A stretch of DNA of 64,000 bases from JALZKA01 sp963786495 (GCA_963786495.1 CAWAZL010000002.1:62001-126000); one strand, 5' to 3'; shown: positions 1 to 11,985, counted from the stretch's first letter. Program-made: numbers and translations. Notes: generated by a model not told the origin, from the sequence alone.

Positions 1-2
1 GC

Positions 3-170
3 GTCCGTCGGACGGCACCGGAGAACAATTCCGTGTTCCGGGTTGCAGGAGAGCTCCGAGAGCAGAACAACGCCAAGGGCGAACTCAAGTTCACGAGCAA
101 TGGCTTCGACTCTGGCGACGGCGTCTGTACCACCGGCGCCCTTGAGTGGACCGCCAGCAAAGGGGCTTGA
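3..170 (+). CDS. C-terminal end of a secreted protein (partial)
   Basis: The frame is open from the window edge to a TGA at 168-170 and gives about 55 residues. The tail has a Phe-Arg-Val-Ala-Gly stretch, a Lys-Gly-Glu-Leu-Lys-Phe strand, then Gly-Asp-Gly-Val-Cys followed by Leu-Glu-Trp-Thr-Ala. This resembles the last beta-strands of the small all-beta secreted proteins common in Solirubrobacterales, where a Cys-x-Thr-Gly and a Trp-(S/T)-Ala motif close the domain. The start lies outside the window. It is convergent with radA, with 22 bases between the stop codons. The function is unknown and the family call is by appearance only. Confidence 0.5.
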   Translation, partial: VRRTAPENNSVFRVAGELREQNNAKGELKFTSNGFDSGDGVCTTGALEWTASKGA

Positions 171-192
171 CCAAGTACCCGGATGCGTTAGC

Positions 193-1582
193 TCAAGCGG
201 CCCGAGCCGCAACCTGGCGGCCGAACGCGGCGCCGAGCGCAGCGCGGATGGCCGACTGAGGAGCGAGTCCTTTCATGGGCTCGCGCTCGGGTGGACCGAG
301 CACCGGTGAGAGGCCGAACTTTGCTGCCTCGGCCAAACGGCGGTCGGCGTGGCCAACCGAGCGGAGCTCGCCCGTGAGCCCCACCTCGCCGAAGCAGGCG
401 AGCGGAGTGCCCGTCGAGTCGGCGAGCGGCTCGCCGCGATGCGCCGAAACGACGGCGAGTGCGACGGCCAAGTCCGCGCCCGGCTCGTCCACGCGGACCC
501 CGCCGGCCACGTTCACGAAGACGTCGGCGCTGGCGAGGCCCGGGCCGCCATGGCGTGCGAGGACGGCCAGGATCATCGCCAGGCGGTTGCGGTCGACGCC
601 GTTCGCGACCCGGCGGGGCGGGACGATCTCGGTGGGCGCGACGAGGGCCTGGACCTCGACGAGCAGCGGGCGCGTGCCCTCCATCGAGCACAGGACGACC
701 GAGCCGGGCGCCGCCGACGCCTCGCCGACAAAGCGCGCCGACGGGTCTTCGACCTCGACCAGGCCGCCCCCGCGCATCTCGAAGACACCCACCTCACTTG
801 TGGCGCCGAAGCGGTTCTTGAGCGCTCGCAGCGTGCGGAAGCTGCGCTCGCGCTCGCCCTCGAAGAAGAGCACGCAGTCCACCAGGTGCTCGAGGACGCG
901 CGGTCCCGCTACGGCTCCTTCTTTCGTCACGTGCCCCACCAGGATCACGGCGCTGCCGATGCGCTTCGCGACCTCGAGAATCGCGTTGGCTGCCTCGCGA
1001 ACCTGGCCGACGGAGCCGGGCGCGCCCGTCATCCCTTCGGAGTGGAGGGTCTGGATCGAGTCGATCACGCAGGCGTCGGGCTGCTCGGCCTCCAGGGTGG
1101 CAAGGACGTTCTCGAGGGACGTCTCGGTGACTGTGGGAACTGCGAGCGCCCCCTCCCCCAGCCGCTCGGCACGCATACGGACCTGCGCCGCCGATTCCTC
1201 GCCGGAGACGTAGAGCGTCCGGCGGCCCGCCGCGGCCATGTTGCCCAGGGCCATCCCGGTGATCGTTGACTTGCCGATCCCCGGCGACCCGCCCAGGAGC
1301 ACAAGCGAGCCGGGCACGAGGCCGCCGCCCAGGACGCGGTCGAGCTCGTCGATACCGGTGAGAAGCCTTTGCTCGGCGGGCGCCGAGACGTCGCGGAGCG
1401 GCACGGGCTTTGCCGCGGAGCCTTTCGAGCGGCTCAGACGGCCGCTCGCCGCCGGCTTCGCCAGTTTCCCTCGGGGCCTCGACGAGCGTGTTCCATTCCT
1501 CGCAGCCGGCGCACTGCCCCGCCCAGCGGAGCGCCTCATGCCCGCAGGACTGACAGACGTATGCGGTGTTCTTTGCCACCAC
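193..1582 (-). CDS. radA: DNA repair protein RadA (frameshifted)
   Basis: RadA is a RecA-like ATPase with a Lon-type C-terminal domain. It promotes branch migration of recombination intermediates. The first residues carry a C4 zinc finger (Cys-Gln-Ser-Cys-Gly, then Cys-Ala-Gly-Cys), read from an ATG at 1582. The Walker A motif GGSPGIGKST (about residue 96), the RadA-specific KNRFG motif and the C-terminal Lon-like domain lie in another frame. The two frames join near 1475, in a run of C and G, after the zinc finger and before the RLSRSKGS segment common to RadA. A one-base indel explains this, and total length then fits the family (about 455-465 residues). It lies downstream of clpC, as in Bacillus, but three other genes separate the two. 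Confidence 0.9.
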
Positions 1583-1624
1583 CCCACACTAGGCGTGAGC
1601 GCCGACGGATTAGCCCCACTTCCC

Positions 1625-1677
1625 GCGCCGAACGTCCCTGAGCTATCGCTATAGCCGTAGTTCCGGGACGTTCGGCG
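1625..1677. repeat. Palindromic repeat, copy 1
   Basis: The arms GCGCCGAACGTCCC and GGGACGTTCGGCG pair, and an inner hairpin GCTAT-CGCT-ATAGC sits between them. A second copy in the same orientation lies at 2575-2628 with one visible inner base change (CGCT to CGCC). The minus-strand reading supplies the last residues (PNVPELRL) and the stop codon of the DUF559 gene, so the element overlaps its coding end. There is no run of T after the stem, so it is not a classical terminator. Confidence 0.85.
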
Positions 1678-2533
1678 GGAGGAGGGCGACGAGGAGGCCC
1701 GGGTTCTCGTAGACATCGTCGCTTGGGATACGGCGAACGGTCCATCCCGCACCCGTCCATGCTCCCTCTTTACGCTCGTCCTCGCCTTTCTTGATGAAAC
1801 GGCCCTCCGTCGATTTCGACAATCAGGCGGTGTTGTGGCCAGCTCAAGTCGGCCTCCTCGCCGGCGACGTCTCGTTAACCTGGGCAGCTCCACGCCTGTG
1901 TCCCTGATGATCTGCAATGCCTGGATCTCGGCGCCGCTGCGAGCTCGTTCGATCGGCAACCCCGAATAGCTAGCCAGGGCGCGCCCAAGCTTCCTGACGC
2001 TCGCCGCCCGCGGTAGGCGCCAAGCCGGTCTCCCATCTCGACGAGACTCGTGTCTTCGAGCCGAAGGGCCTCGCGCACAGCTCGCGCAAAGATCTTGTCC
2101 GAAGAGCGGCTGGCGAGATCGAGCAGAGTCAGCGGTACCGAGGTAATTGGCACGCCGTTCAACTCCTCGATTTCGCCCTCAAGCCGCGAGCTTCTGAAGA
2201 CGAGCAAGCCGCCGTGCCGGCGAGGCCCGCCGCTCCTGGCCTTGTCACAGTCACGAGGGGCCGGAGGATAGCTGAGCCAGCCGCGCGCACAAGCAGCGCT
2301 ATGCATGCTCAGGATCGTGCCGGGAGCAGTGAGCGTCGCGCCCATCCATGTTCCCCAGTTGTCGTCGAGCACGGGCGGCAATCGCGTACACGCCTTCTTC
2401 GACCACCACGAGGTGTCCACTGGTGAGCTGGTGATCGATAGCTGCCGGGCTATACCGAAAATCCTCTAGCTGGCGGCGAGAGCACGCGGTTGAACTGGGC
2501 TCCCGCGAGGCGGACCACACGCGAATCGTTCAC
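1649..2533 (-). pseudogene. DUF559 endonuclease with AbiEi-like N-terminus, multiply frameshifted
   Basis: The pieces in three minus-strand frames add up to one recognisable protein of about 290 residues. From a GTG at 2533 comes an AbiEi-like winged-helix start (AGAQFNRVLS, RRQLEDFRYS, VVVEEGVYAI). A middle part follows (NWGTWMGATLTAPGTILS, PITSVPLTLLDLA), then ERARSGAEIQALQIIRDTG, then the nuclease core with an Asp in EADLSWPQ and the catalytic Glu-Ile-Asp of RLIVEIDGG. It ends in GWTVRRIPSDDVYENPG and a TAG at 1649. At least five indels are needed to read through. DUF559 is a PD-(D/E)XK-like (Vsr-like) fold, so a DNA-cutting role is expected, but the target is unknown. Palindromic repeats sit at both ends. 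Decay and sequencing error cannot be told apart here. Confidence 0.75.
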
Positions 2534-2574
2534 GCCACATGAGAGGCCCGCAGGCGCCGAAAACTCTCCCCCCG

Positions 2575-2628
2575 GCGCCGAACGTCCCTGAGCTATCGCC
2601 ATAGCCGTAGTTCCGGGACGTTCGGCGC
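2575..2628. repeat. Palindromic repeat, copy 2
   Basis: This copy has the same 14-base outer arms as copy 1 (GCGCCGAACGTCCC pairing with GGGACGTTCGGCGC) and the same orientation, with inner loop CGCC instead of CGCT. It lies about 40 bases upstream of the DUF559 start codon and 52 bases before the plus-strand hydrolase. The minus strand again reads PNVPELRL, but here without a gene leading into it. Confidence 0.85.
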
Positions 2629-2680
2629 GAGGGAGGGGAACTGGCGCACCGGGACCCGGGCCGCTCCATACTGCGCCGTC

Positions 2681-4531
2681 GTGACTGGGACGTCCGCAAA
2701 GCGGTGGATCGGCGCCGCGTTCGCGGCGCTCGCGCTCGTTGCCCCTGGCAGCGCGCAGGCGTTCGATCCCGAGCTGGAGGTCAAGAACTTCGCGAAGATC
2801 CTCGAGCGGTTCGCGCACGTGGTCGCGACGCCCGAGTTCCAGCTGCGCCTGCAGGAGGCGAACGTTGCGAACAATCTTGAGTCCGCGCAGATCCTGCTCA
2901 ACGACCCCGAGCGTCTTTTCGCGAACATCTGCGGCACGCGCACCAACGAGTGCGCGGGCGACGTGCGCTTCTACGACTGGGCCGAGTCGGAAGGCGCGAT
3001 CCGCGAACCAGTGGTCTTCACCGCCCGCAGCGGCGCGACCCTCTCGGGCACCGTGTGGGCGACTGAGGAAGGCCCCGCCAAACGACCCGCGATCGTGATC
3101 ACCACCGGCTCGGTTCAAGCGCCCGAGACGCTCTACTGGGGCCAGGCCGCCACGCTCGCAAAACACGGGTACATCGTCTTCACCTACGACGTGCAGGGGC
3201 AGGGTCGCTCCGACGTTCTCGGCGAGACGCCCGACACCACCGAAGGCGTGCCCTCCCAAGCGGGCCAGCCCTTCTACGACGGCACCGAGGACGCACTCGA
3301 TTTCCTTCTCTCGACTCCCTCGGAGCCCTACGTCCCACGCCTGAGCTGCGGCAACGCGAACGGAGGTACCGGCACCTCTCATGCACCGAAGCAGGACAGG
3401 CGGGTCGAGGACAGCCTCAACGCGGGCTTCAACCCCCTGCACGACCTCGTGGACGAGAGCCGCATCGGGATCGCGGGCCACTCGCTTGGCGCCTCAGCGG
3501 TTTCCTACGTCGGCCAGATCGACCCACGGGTCGACGCGATCACCGCATGGGACAACCTGCGCCCGCCCGGCGACGGCGGAGCCTTCGATGCTCCGGGCTG
3601 CCCGTCGACGCCAGATTCACGGCCCGCGACGATCTCCCTCACCAAGCCGGCGATGGGGATCTCGAACGACTACGGGATCACGCAAACCCCCTATACGTCC
3701 GACCCTGACCCCCAGAAGGCGAACAGCGGCTTCCTCGCCTACCAGGCGGCCGGGCTCGACTCCATGCAGGTGAACATCCGCGGCGGCACCCACGAGGAGT
3801 CCGCCTTCATCCCGGGCAACACCACGGGACCTGTCCCGCTTGGCGCCGCGACCCTGCGCGGAACGGACATCATCGCCTGGTACACCACTGCCTGGTTCGA
3901 CCGGTGGGTGAAATGCCCTGGCGCGGCGAACCCCGACGGTTGCGCCGCCGCTGCGGACAGGCGCCTCCTGAGCGACCGCTGGCGCGCGGACGCCCCAGGT
4001 CAAGCGGTTGACCTGAATGACGACGGCAACCTCTTCTCGTTCTATCTGCGTTCCCGCTTCGACTTCACCGACGCGCAAGGCAACCGCCAGGTTTGCGGCG
4101 ACATGCGCTCCGGCTGCGCGAACATGGGCCCCGATGGCGCCGACGTGCCGTATTCGTTCGTCGGTGACGCCTACGACCTCAAGGGCGGTGGCGGCACCGA
4201 GGCGTGCGCCCTTCCCCAGCAAGGCACAGACGGGGCGGACCGGCCGAGCAACCTCCCACCAACCGCATCGGGCGATGCGATCCGTGGCGGCAAGGGGCAT
4301 GACCGCCTGCGCGGCGGCGAAGGGGACGACTGCCTTTACGGCCAGAAGAACCGCGACCGGCTGAAGGGCGACGCGGGCGACGACGTCGTGAGTGGCGGCA
4401 GCGGACGCGACCGCATCTCAGGCGGCGCCGGCGCTGATGACCTCAGATGTGGTCAAGGCCGCAAGGACGTCGCGAAGGCCGATTCAGACGACACGGTCTC
4501 GGCCTCCTGCGAGATCGTCAAGGGCCTCTAG
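2681..4531 (+). CDS. Secreted alpha/beta hydrolase with C-terminal RTX-type repeats
   Basis: The 616-residue protein starts at a GTG. A signal peptide ends in an Ala-Gln-Ala-like cleavage site near residue 28. An alpha/beta hydrolase domain follows, with the nucleophile in GHSLGAS (Ser about 268) and a candidate catalytic His in GGTHEES (about 371). From about residue 535 there are Gly-Asp-rich nonapeptide repeats of the hemolysin calcium-binding type (GGKGHDRLRGG, GDAGDDVV, GGAGADDL). It is probably an exported esterase- or lipase-like enzyme stabilised by calcium; the substrate cannot be named. It is convergent with the lipoprotein gene, with stops overlapping by 4 bases. Codon use and GC match the neighbours. 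Confidence 0.82.
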   Translation: MTGTSAKRWIGAAFAALALVAPGSAQAFDPELEVKNFAKILERFAHVVATPEFQLRLQEANVANNLESAQILLNDPERLFANICGTRTNECAGDVRFYDWAESEGAIREPVVFTARSGATLSGTVWATEEGPAKRPAIVITTGSVQAPETLYWGQAATLAKHGYIVFTYDVQGQGRSDVLGETPDTTEGVPSQAGQPFYDGTEDALDFLLSTPSEPYVPRLSCGNANGGTGTSHAPKQDRRVEDSLNAGFNPLHDLVDESRIGIAGHSLGASAVSYVGQIDPRVDAITAWDNLRPPGDGGAFDAPGCPSTPDSRPATISLTKPAMGISNDYGITQTPYTSDPDPQKANSGFLAYQAAGLDSMQVNIRGGTHEESAFIPGNTTGPVPLGAATLRGTDIIAWYTTAWFDRWVKCPGAANPDGCAAAADRRLLSDRWRADAPGQAVDLNDDGNLFSFYLRSRFDFTDAQGNRQVCGDMRSGCANMGPDGADVPYSFVGDAYDLKGGGGTEACALPQQGTDGADRPSNLPPTASGDAIRGGKGHDRLRGGEGDDCLYGQKNRDRLKGDAGDDVVSGGSGRDRISGGAGADDLRCGQGRKDVAKADSDDTVSASCEIVKGL

Positions 4532-5218
4532 CCCTCGAACGGCCTTCGCCCCTGCCCGCATTCGGCGCGTGGCACTCCGACCGCGTTGCTCGGCGCATAG
4601 CTGACGCAGACCTCGTACGCGAGGTCGCCAGGTGAGCCGGGCAGAACGACGGTCGCCTGGCTGTGCCCGGGCTTCACCTCCTTCACGCGCTCGATTGCGA
4701 CGAACGGAACCGAGCCGACGATCTCGGCCTGGATCACCGGCCCGCCGTAGCTATAGAGCGCAGCGCCGTCGAGCGGCCGGTCGGGCGAGTGCCGGAACGT
4801 CGTGACGAAGCGAGTGCTCGAACTCCCAACGAGCTCGGAGTCGACCGACGCCACCGGATCCACGAACACGACGCGCTGGTCCGAGAGGGTTTCTTGCGCA
4901 ATGGCCCTGTATGCGGTGTTGATCTCGAGCTCCGGCTCGAACGAGAAACGGCCCCTCTTGTCGGTCATAGCCGTGGCTACCTCGCGCCACGACTCGTCGA
5001 ACGGATAGGGATCCTCTTCGAGACTGATCTCTTCGTCACGCACGGCGTCGCCGCCTTGGGTCAGCTTGCCGCTCAACTTGGCGGGATCCCCGAAGCGCAC
5101 CTCGCGGTCAACGGCCTCCAGCTCGAGGCCCAGTGGGACTCGGTCCTCGAAGCTCGGCGAGACGTCCTCTTCCTCCCCGCAACCGGTAGCGGCAAGGAGA
5201 GCGAGGGGAACGAGAAGG

Positions 5219-5247
<29 letters not shown>
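4528..5247 (-). CDS. Putative lipoprotein with a carboxypeptidase-regulatory-like beta domain
   Basis: The ATG at 5247 begins an arginine-rich n-region, a hydrophobic stretch and a lipobox LAATGC, so the mature protein should be lipid-anchored at about Cys 23. The rest is beta-rich. Phrases such as GDPAKLSGKLTQGG and TDKRGRFSFEPELEINTAYRA are typical of Ig-like or transthyretin-like domains found in bacterial surface proteins. No catalytic motif was seen. The start overlaps the end of clpC by 29 bases on the same strand, which suggests co-transcription or a small start error. A longer upstream extension is possible but would bury the signal peptide, so this start is preferred. Confidence 0.7.
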
Positions 5248-7807
<2,560 letters not shown>

Positions 7808-8145
7808 TTACCTCTGCCTGCCTCTATCTCTCGCCTTAAGTATCTATGTGTCGGTGGTCGTAATCAGGCGCCTCTTCCGGGTACGGATGGGCGCCGCAGG
7901 CTCCCAATCCATTCATCGGCTCTGGCATGCCTTCGGATTAGGACCTCCGGGGGTTGTGGGACAACGAAGCCAGACGAAGTATATCCGCCGTCAGGCGGCT
8001 GAAAGTTGCGTCAGCCGTGCGTGGCCGACGCGTCCCGCAAACTGCGGCCTTCGCCCGGGCGACTAAGCCGCGTCGAAGGAAACGGTTCCGAGTGAGATGC
8101 CCTTACGGGGCTTGGAAGGCCTGTAAGTCCTGAGCGACCGTTCTG
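7808..8145. other. Intergenic region upstream of clpC
   Basis: No convincing gene was found in these 338 bases; the open frames have no recognisable product. It holds two adjacent small inverted repeats, CCGCC-GTCA-GGCGG at 7985-7998 and CGGCTGA/TCAGCCG at 7996-8017. These could terminate lysS transcription or form a leader structure of clpC. No clear HrcA/CIRCE, CtsR or HspR site was recognised. The clpC-proximal part (7808-7860) is slightly AT-richer, as expected for a promoter, but no reliable -35/-10 pair could be assigned. Confidence 0.5.
7996..8017. terminator. Possible lysS terminator stem-loop
   Basis: A 7-base inverted repeat CGGCTGA / TCAGCCG with an 8-base loop lies about 130 bases beyond the lysS stop. 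It is preceded by a second small stem. There is no T-tract, so rho-independent termination is uncertain. Confidence 0.3.
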
Positions 8146-9634
8146 TCAATCCCCGCGCATCGCAGGGAAGAGAACCACCTCGCGCAGGTTCTTCGCTCCC
8201 GTCAGGAGCATCACCAGGCGGTCGATGCCCAGGCCCACTCCACCTGTGGGCGGCATGCCTGATTCGAGGGCCTGGATGTAGTTCTCGTCCATCGGCTGCG
8301 CCTCGACGTCGCCGCGCTTGAGCTCTTCGACCTGCGCCTCGAAACGGCGGCGCTGCTCGTCCGGGTCGTTCAGCTCGGAGAACGCATTGGCGATCTCGAA
8401 GCCGCCGACGTAGGCCTCCCAGCGCTCGACCAGCCCCTCGTCGGTCCGGTGTGCCTTGGCGAAAGGCGACATCTCGACGGGATAATCGGTGATGAACGTC
8501 GGCTGGATGAGCTTCGGCTCGACGGCCTTCGAGAGGAGGTCGTCCACGAGCTTGCCCCACCCCAGCTCCGGCTTCGGCTCGATGCCCATCGCCTCCGCAA
8601 GCGACTCACGGTCGTGATTCTCCATCACATCGATCCCGGTCTCCTCGCGGATCGCGTCGCGAAGCGTGACGCGCTTCCACGGCGGCGCGAGCTCGATCTC
8701 CGCGCCGTCGCGCTCCACGGACGTAGTGCCGAGCGTCGCCTGGGCCACGTGAGCGACCAGTAGCTCGAGCCGCTCGGCGGCGTCGTTGTAGTCGGCGTAG
8801 GCCTCGTACCACTCGACCATCGTGAACTCCGGGTTGTGCTTGAACGAGATGCCCTCGTTGCGGAAGTCCTTGCCCAGCTCGTAGACGCGCTCGATTCCGC
8901 CGACGATAAGCCGCTTGAGATAGAGCTCGGTCGCGATCCGCAGATATAGGTCGCGGTCGAGCGCGTTGTGATGCGTCACGAACGGCCGCGCAAGGGCGCC
9001 GCCGTAGATCGGCTGGAGGACGGGCGTCTCGACCTCCACGAAGCCCTCGCCGTCGAGCCAGTTCCGCGTCTCGGCGATCACCTTGGCGCGCTTCAAGAAG
9101 CGCTCGCGGACCTCGGGGTTCGCGATCAGGTCCTGCTCGCGGTGGCGGTAGCGAAGCTCGGTGTCCTCGAGCCCTGACCACTTGTCGGGCGGCGGGCGGA
9201 GGCTCTTTGCGAGGAGCGTCCACTCCGTGACCCGGAGCGTCAACTCGCCCTTGCGGCTCTTGAACGCGGTGCCCTCGATCCCGACGATGTCGCCCAGGTC
9301 CAGGCCCGTCAGCGCGGCGTGGCCGTCGCCCAGGTCGGCTGAGCGCGACTGAAGCTGGATCTTTCCCGAGCGATCGACCAGGTCCAGGAACGCGACCTTG
9401 CCCATGTCGCGGTTGGCGGTGATCCTGCCGGCCACGCGGTACGAGGAGTCGGTCTCCTCGCCGTCCTCCAGGCCGTCGTGCACGGCGCGGACGCTCGCGA
9501 TCTCGACCCGGTCCGCGAAACTCATGCGGGAACGGGTCAACGCCGCTCTCCCGCAGGCGCGCGAGCTTCGCCCGGCGCTCGGCGATGATCGCCGGCTCGT
9601 CGCGTTCCGGCTCGTTGTTCTCGCTACCTGTCAC
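8146..9634 (-). CDS. lysS: Lysyl-tRNA synthetase, class II (frameshifted)
   Basis: LysS charges tRNA-Lys with lysine. The class II core is complete: an OB-fold anticodon domain, motif 2 in FRNEGISFKHNPEFTMVEWY, and motif 3 in GVGLGIDRLVML near the C-terminus. The first roughly 38 residues (from the ATG at 9634, ending ESGVDPFPHEF) are in a different frame from the body, which resumes as ADRVEIASVRAVHDGL. One indel near 9520 joins them and gives a protein of about 495 residues, the usual length. It sits between greA and clpC in the conserved block. As lysS is essential, the shift is almost surely a sequence error. Confidence 0.93.
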
Positions 9635-9662
9635 GCGGCGGCGAGCCTATTGGCTCGCCGCG

Positions 9663-10226
9663 CTATGAACATGTCCTCAGGTGTTGCTCGGGCAGGGATT
9701 GCTCGACGTCAAGCTCGACATCTCCTCGCCTCAGGTCGAATGTGACGTTGAACGGCCCGCCGTCGAGGTAGATCACGTAGCTGATCTTGGAATAAACCAG
9801 GGTCAGCGACTCGGTCAGGTTGTCAGGGGTGCCGGCCTCATCGTTCAGTTCGTACTTCGTGATGCTTACGCCATCCAGGCAGAGAGCGAGGCCGTCAACC
9901 GAGTTCGGCTGATCGAAAATGATCTGGGCTCTGGTTATGGGCCGGCCCGACGCGAGGTGATAGGGGTACCTCGGTGAGCTCGAGTCGACCGGTTTGGTCA
10001 GCGTCACCGCTTGATACTTCGCCCTGCCTGTGAAGCCTCCACCAGGTCCGGTGTGCGGTCGGCTGACACCCCACGAAAATGAACTGACGGGACCGCCTTG
10101 GGGCACATTCGCGCCAGCTCCATTGAACTGCAAAGAGATCCCCGCGTTGGCCGAAGCGGGCACGAACGCCGCCGCGACACCAACAACCGCAATGGCCCCC
10201 GCAAGCTTTCCGAGCCTCATTTTCAT
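9663..10226 (-). CDS. Secreted Hcp-family (type VI tube protein fold) protein
   Basis: This 187-residue protein has a clear signal peptide (MKMRLGKL start, hydrophobic core, cleavage near Ala-Asn-Ala) and a good ribosome site, GGAGGG, before the ATG. The mature part matches the Hcp beta-barrel pattern: VSSFSWGVS, then AVTLTKPVDSSSP, a strand beginning ITRAQIIF, and near the end ESLTLVYSKISYVIY, the conserved closing strands. Classical Hcp is cytoplasmic and stacks into the type VI secretion tube. Here an N-terminal export signal and the lack of any other type VI gene suggest a free extracellular role. The C-terminal 30 residues are extra. The partner or target is unknown. Confidence 0.72.
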   Translation of the reverse strand: MKMRLGKLAGAIAVVGVAAAFVPASANAGISLQFNGAGANVPQGGPVSSFSWGVSRPHTGPGGGFTGRAKYQAVTLTKPVDSSSPRYPYHLASGRPITRAQIIFDQPNSVDGLALCLDGVSITKYELNDEAGTPDNLTESLTLVYSKISYVIYLDGGPFNVTFDLRRGDVELDVEQSLPEQHLRTCS

Positions 10227-10352
10227 CCCTCCGATCTGAGCGCCCTCGGACGCCCGCTGGTTGCCGGAGCGACCGTACCACCGCCAATCCGCACGTCACT
10301 CCCCCAAGAGGGTGAACCTCCCCACCCCCAGCGGGGCGGGACACGAATGCCC

Positions 10353-10832
10353 CTAAGCGGTCTCGATCTTCGTGATCTTGAGCTTCTTCTTGGGCCCGCG
10401 CGGGACGTCGACGGCGACGATGTCGTTGCGCTTGTGGCCGAGAAGGGCCTTGCCGATCGGCGACTCGTTCGAGAGCTTCTGCTCGGTGGGGTTCGCCTCG
10501 GCGGGTCCGACGATCTGGAACTTGCGGGAGTCGCCCGTCTTCTGGTCCTTGACGTGGACGACGACGCCGACCGAGACCGATTCGGTGTCGATGGCTTTCT
10601 GGTCGATCAAGATCGAGCGGCGAAGGCGCTCCTCGAGCTGGGCGATCCGCTGCTCGAGCAGGGCCTGCTCGTTCTTCGCGTCGTCGTACTCGGAGTTCTC
10701 GGTGATGTCACCGAACTCACGGGCCTCCTTGATGCGCTGCGCGACCTCGCGCCGGCGCTCGGTTGAGAGAACCTCGATGTCGGCCTCGAGCTTTTTGAGG
10801 CCTTCTTTGGTGATTGGTATCTCGCGGGCCAT
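10353..10832 (-). CDS. greA: Transcription elongation factor GreA
   Basis: GreA enters the RNA polymerase secondary channel and stimulates cleavage of backtracked RNA. The 159-residue product has the N-terminal coiled coil with the acidic tip (REFGDITENSEYDDAK, carrying the Asp and Glu needed for cleavage) and the C-terminal FKBP-like domain (SPIGKALLGHKRND). The length matches the family, and the ATG at 10832 is preferred over upstream in-frame starts for that reason. It lies between dus and lysS on the same strand. An intergenic gap of about 105 bases from dus leaves room for its own promoter. Confidence 0.95.
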   Translation of the reverse strand: MAREIPITKEGLKKLEADIEVLSTERRREVAQRIKEAREFGDITENSEYDDAKNEQALLEQRIAQLEERLRRSILIDQKAIDTESVSVGVVVHVKDQKTGDSRKFQIVGPAEANPTEQKLSNESPIGKALLGHKRNDIVAVDVPRGPKKKLKITKIETA

Positions 10833-10938
10833 GTGGGTCCGAATCTCTCCTTGACGCAAAAGACGCCCGATTCGCGAGACTCTGAAGCGAGTGCGCGAGG
10901 CGGGCAGAGCCGGCAATTATAGCGACGGCCCCGAGGGC

Positions 10939-11946
10939 CTAAACAGGGCTTGAAACTGGCGTTTCGACCTCTTCCAGGAGCTCGCGCACCCGGTCGAGAT
11001 CGGTCGATCGCTGGAACTCGTCCGCCGCCTCTCCATGCAGGTCGAGGCGCTCCAGATACCAGGGATAGAACTTGCGGAGGTTGCGAGCGGCACGCTCCTC
11101 ACCCCAGTGCTCGGCCGCGCGGTCGAGCACCCAGCGCAGCTCTTCGACGACCTCATCGGCGCCGGGCGTCGTCTCGCGGGCCCCCGTCAGCTCCTCGAAG
11201 ATCCACGGGTTGCCCATGCCGCCCCGGGCGACCATCACCGCATCCGCGTCCGACGCCTCGTAGGCGTGGCGAGCCTTGGCCGCGTCACCCAGGCCGCCCG
11301 AGATGATCATTGGGCAGTCGAGCTCGCGGCGCCTCAGCTCCGCTGCCAGCTCGGCGGCGAGCTCGTAGTCGGGGCGGCCCTTGTGGTGGACAGTCGCCGG
11401 GCGCGGATGAAACCCGATTGCGGCAACGCCCGCCTCGGAAGCGAGCCGCAGCGCCAACTCGTAGCCTGAGCGGTCCCCGGGCCGAAGCCCCGAGCGGAGC
11501 TTGACCGTGACCGGCAGCCCGGATCCCTCCGCCGCGGCCCGCGCGACTTCCAGCGCAAGCTCGTGATCGTCCAGTAGCGCGGCGCCGGCGCCGGTTTTCA
11601 GGACCTTCCTGACCGGGCAGCCCATGTTGATGTCGAGGAGGTCGGCTCCTGCTTCGGCGACCATCGAGGCCGCGGAGCGCATCGCCTCGGGATCCGGGCC
11701 GAAGAGCTGGACGGAGACGGGGTGCTCGTCCGGATGGATGCGCAGGAGCTCGCGCATCGTGCGCTCGTTCCGGTAGTGGAGCGCGTAGCTCGAGACCATC
11801 TCGGAGACGGCGAGGCCCGCGCCGTGGCGCTTTGCCTGAAGGCGCACGAACCAGTTGCCGATTCCCGCAAGCGGCGCCAGGAGAACCCGATTGGAGATCT
11901 CGACCTGGCCGATGCGAAACGGGTCTGTGAGCGGAGGCTGGACCAC
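10939..11946 (-). CDS. dus: tRNA-dihydrouridine synthase
   Basis: Dus enzymes are FMN proteins that reduce uridine to dihydrouridine in the tRNA D-loop. The 335-residue protein opens with the TIM-barrel strand RVLLAPLAGIGN. The catalytic Cys is in NMGCPVRKVLKTGAGAAL (about residue 108), followed by VTVKLRSGL and later the phosphate-binding VMVARGGMGNPWIF. The start is a GTG at 11946. It is nearest to bacterial DusB by overall pattern; the exact tRNA position modified cannot be deduced. The dus-greA-lysS neighbourhood resembles the Bacillus dus-lysS arrangement. Confidence 0.93.
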   Translation of the reverse strand: MVQPPLTDPFRIGQVEISNRVLLAPLAGIGNWFVRLQAKRHGAGLAVSEMVSSYALHYRNERTMRELLRIHPDEHPVSVQLFGPDPEAMRSAASMVAEAGADLLDINMGCPVRKVLKTGAGAALLDDHELALEVARAAAEGSGLPVTVKLRSGLRPGDRSGYELALRLASEAGVAAIGFHPRPATVHHKGRPDYELAAELAAELRRRELDCPMIISGGLGDAAKARHAYEASDADAVMVARGGMGNPWIFEELTGARETTPGADEVVEELRWVLDRAAEHWGEERAARNLRKFYPWYLERLDLHGEAADEFQRSTDLDRVRELLEEVETPVSSPV

Positions 11947-11985
11947 GGCCTAAAGCGTATGTACTCTGCGTCAGTGGCCTATCGG

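Noticed and set aside
2450..3481. Minus-strand frame of 343 codons over the secreted hydrolase
   Set aside because: It overlaps an intact signal-peptide-bearing hydrolase and only its last part (AGAQFNRVLS) is meaningful, being the start of the DUF559 gene in that frame.
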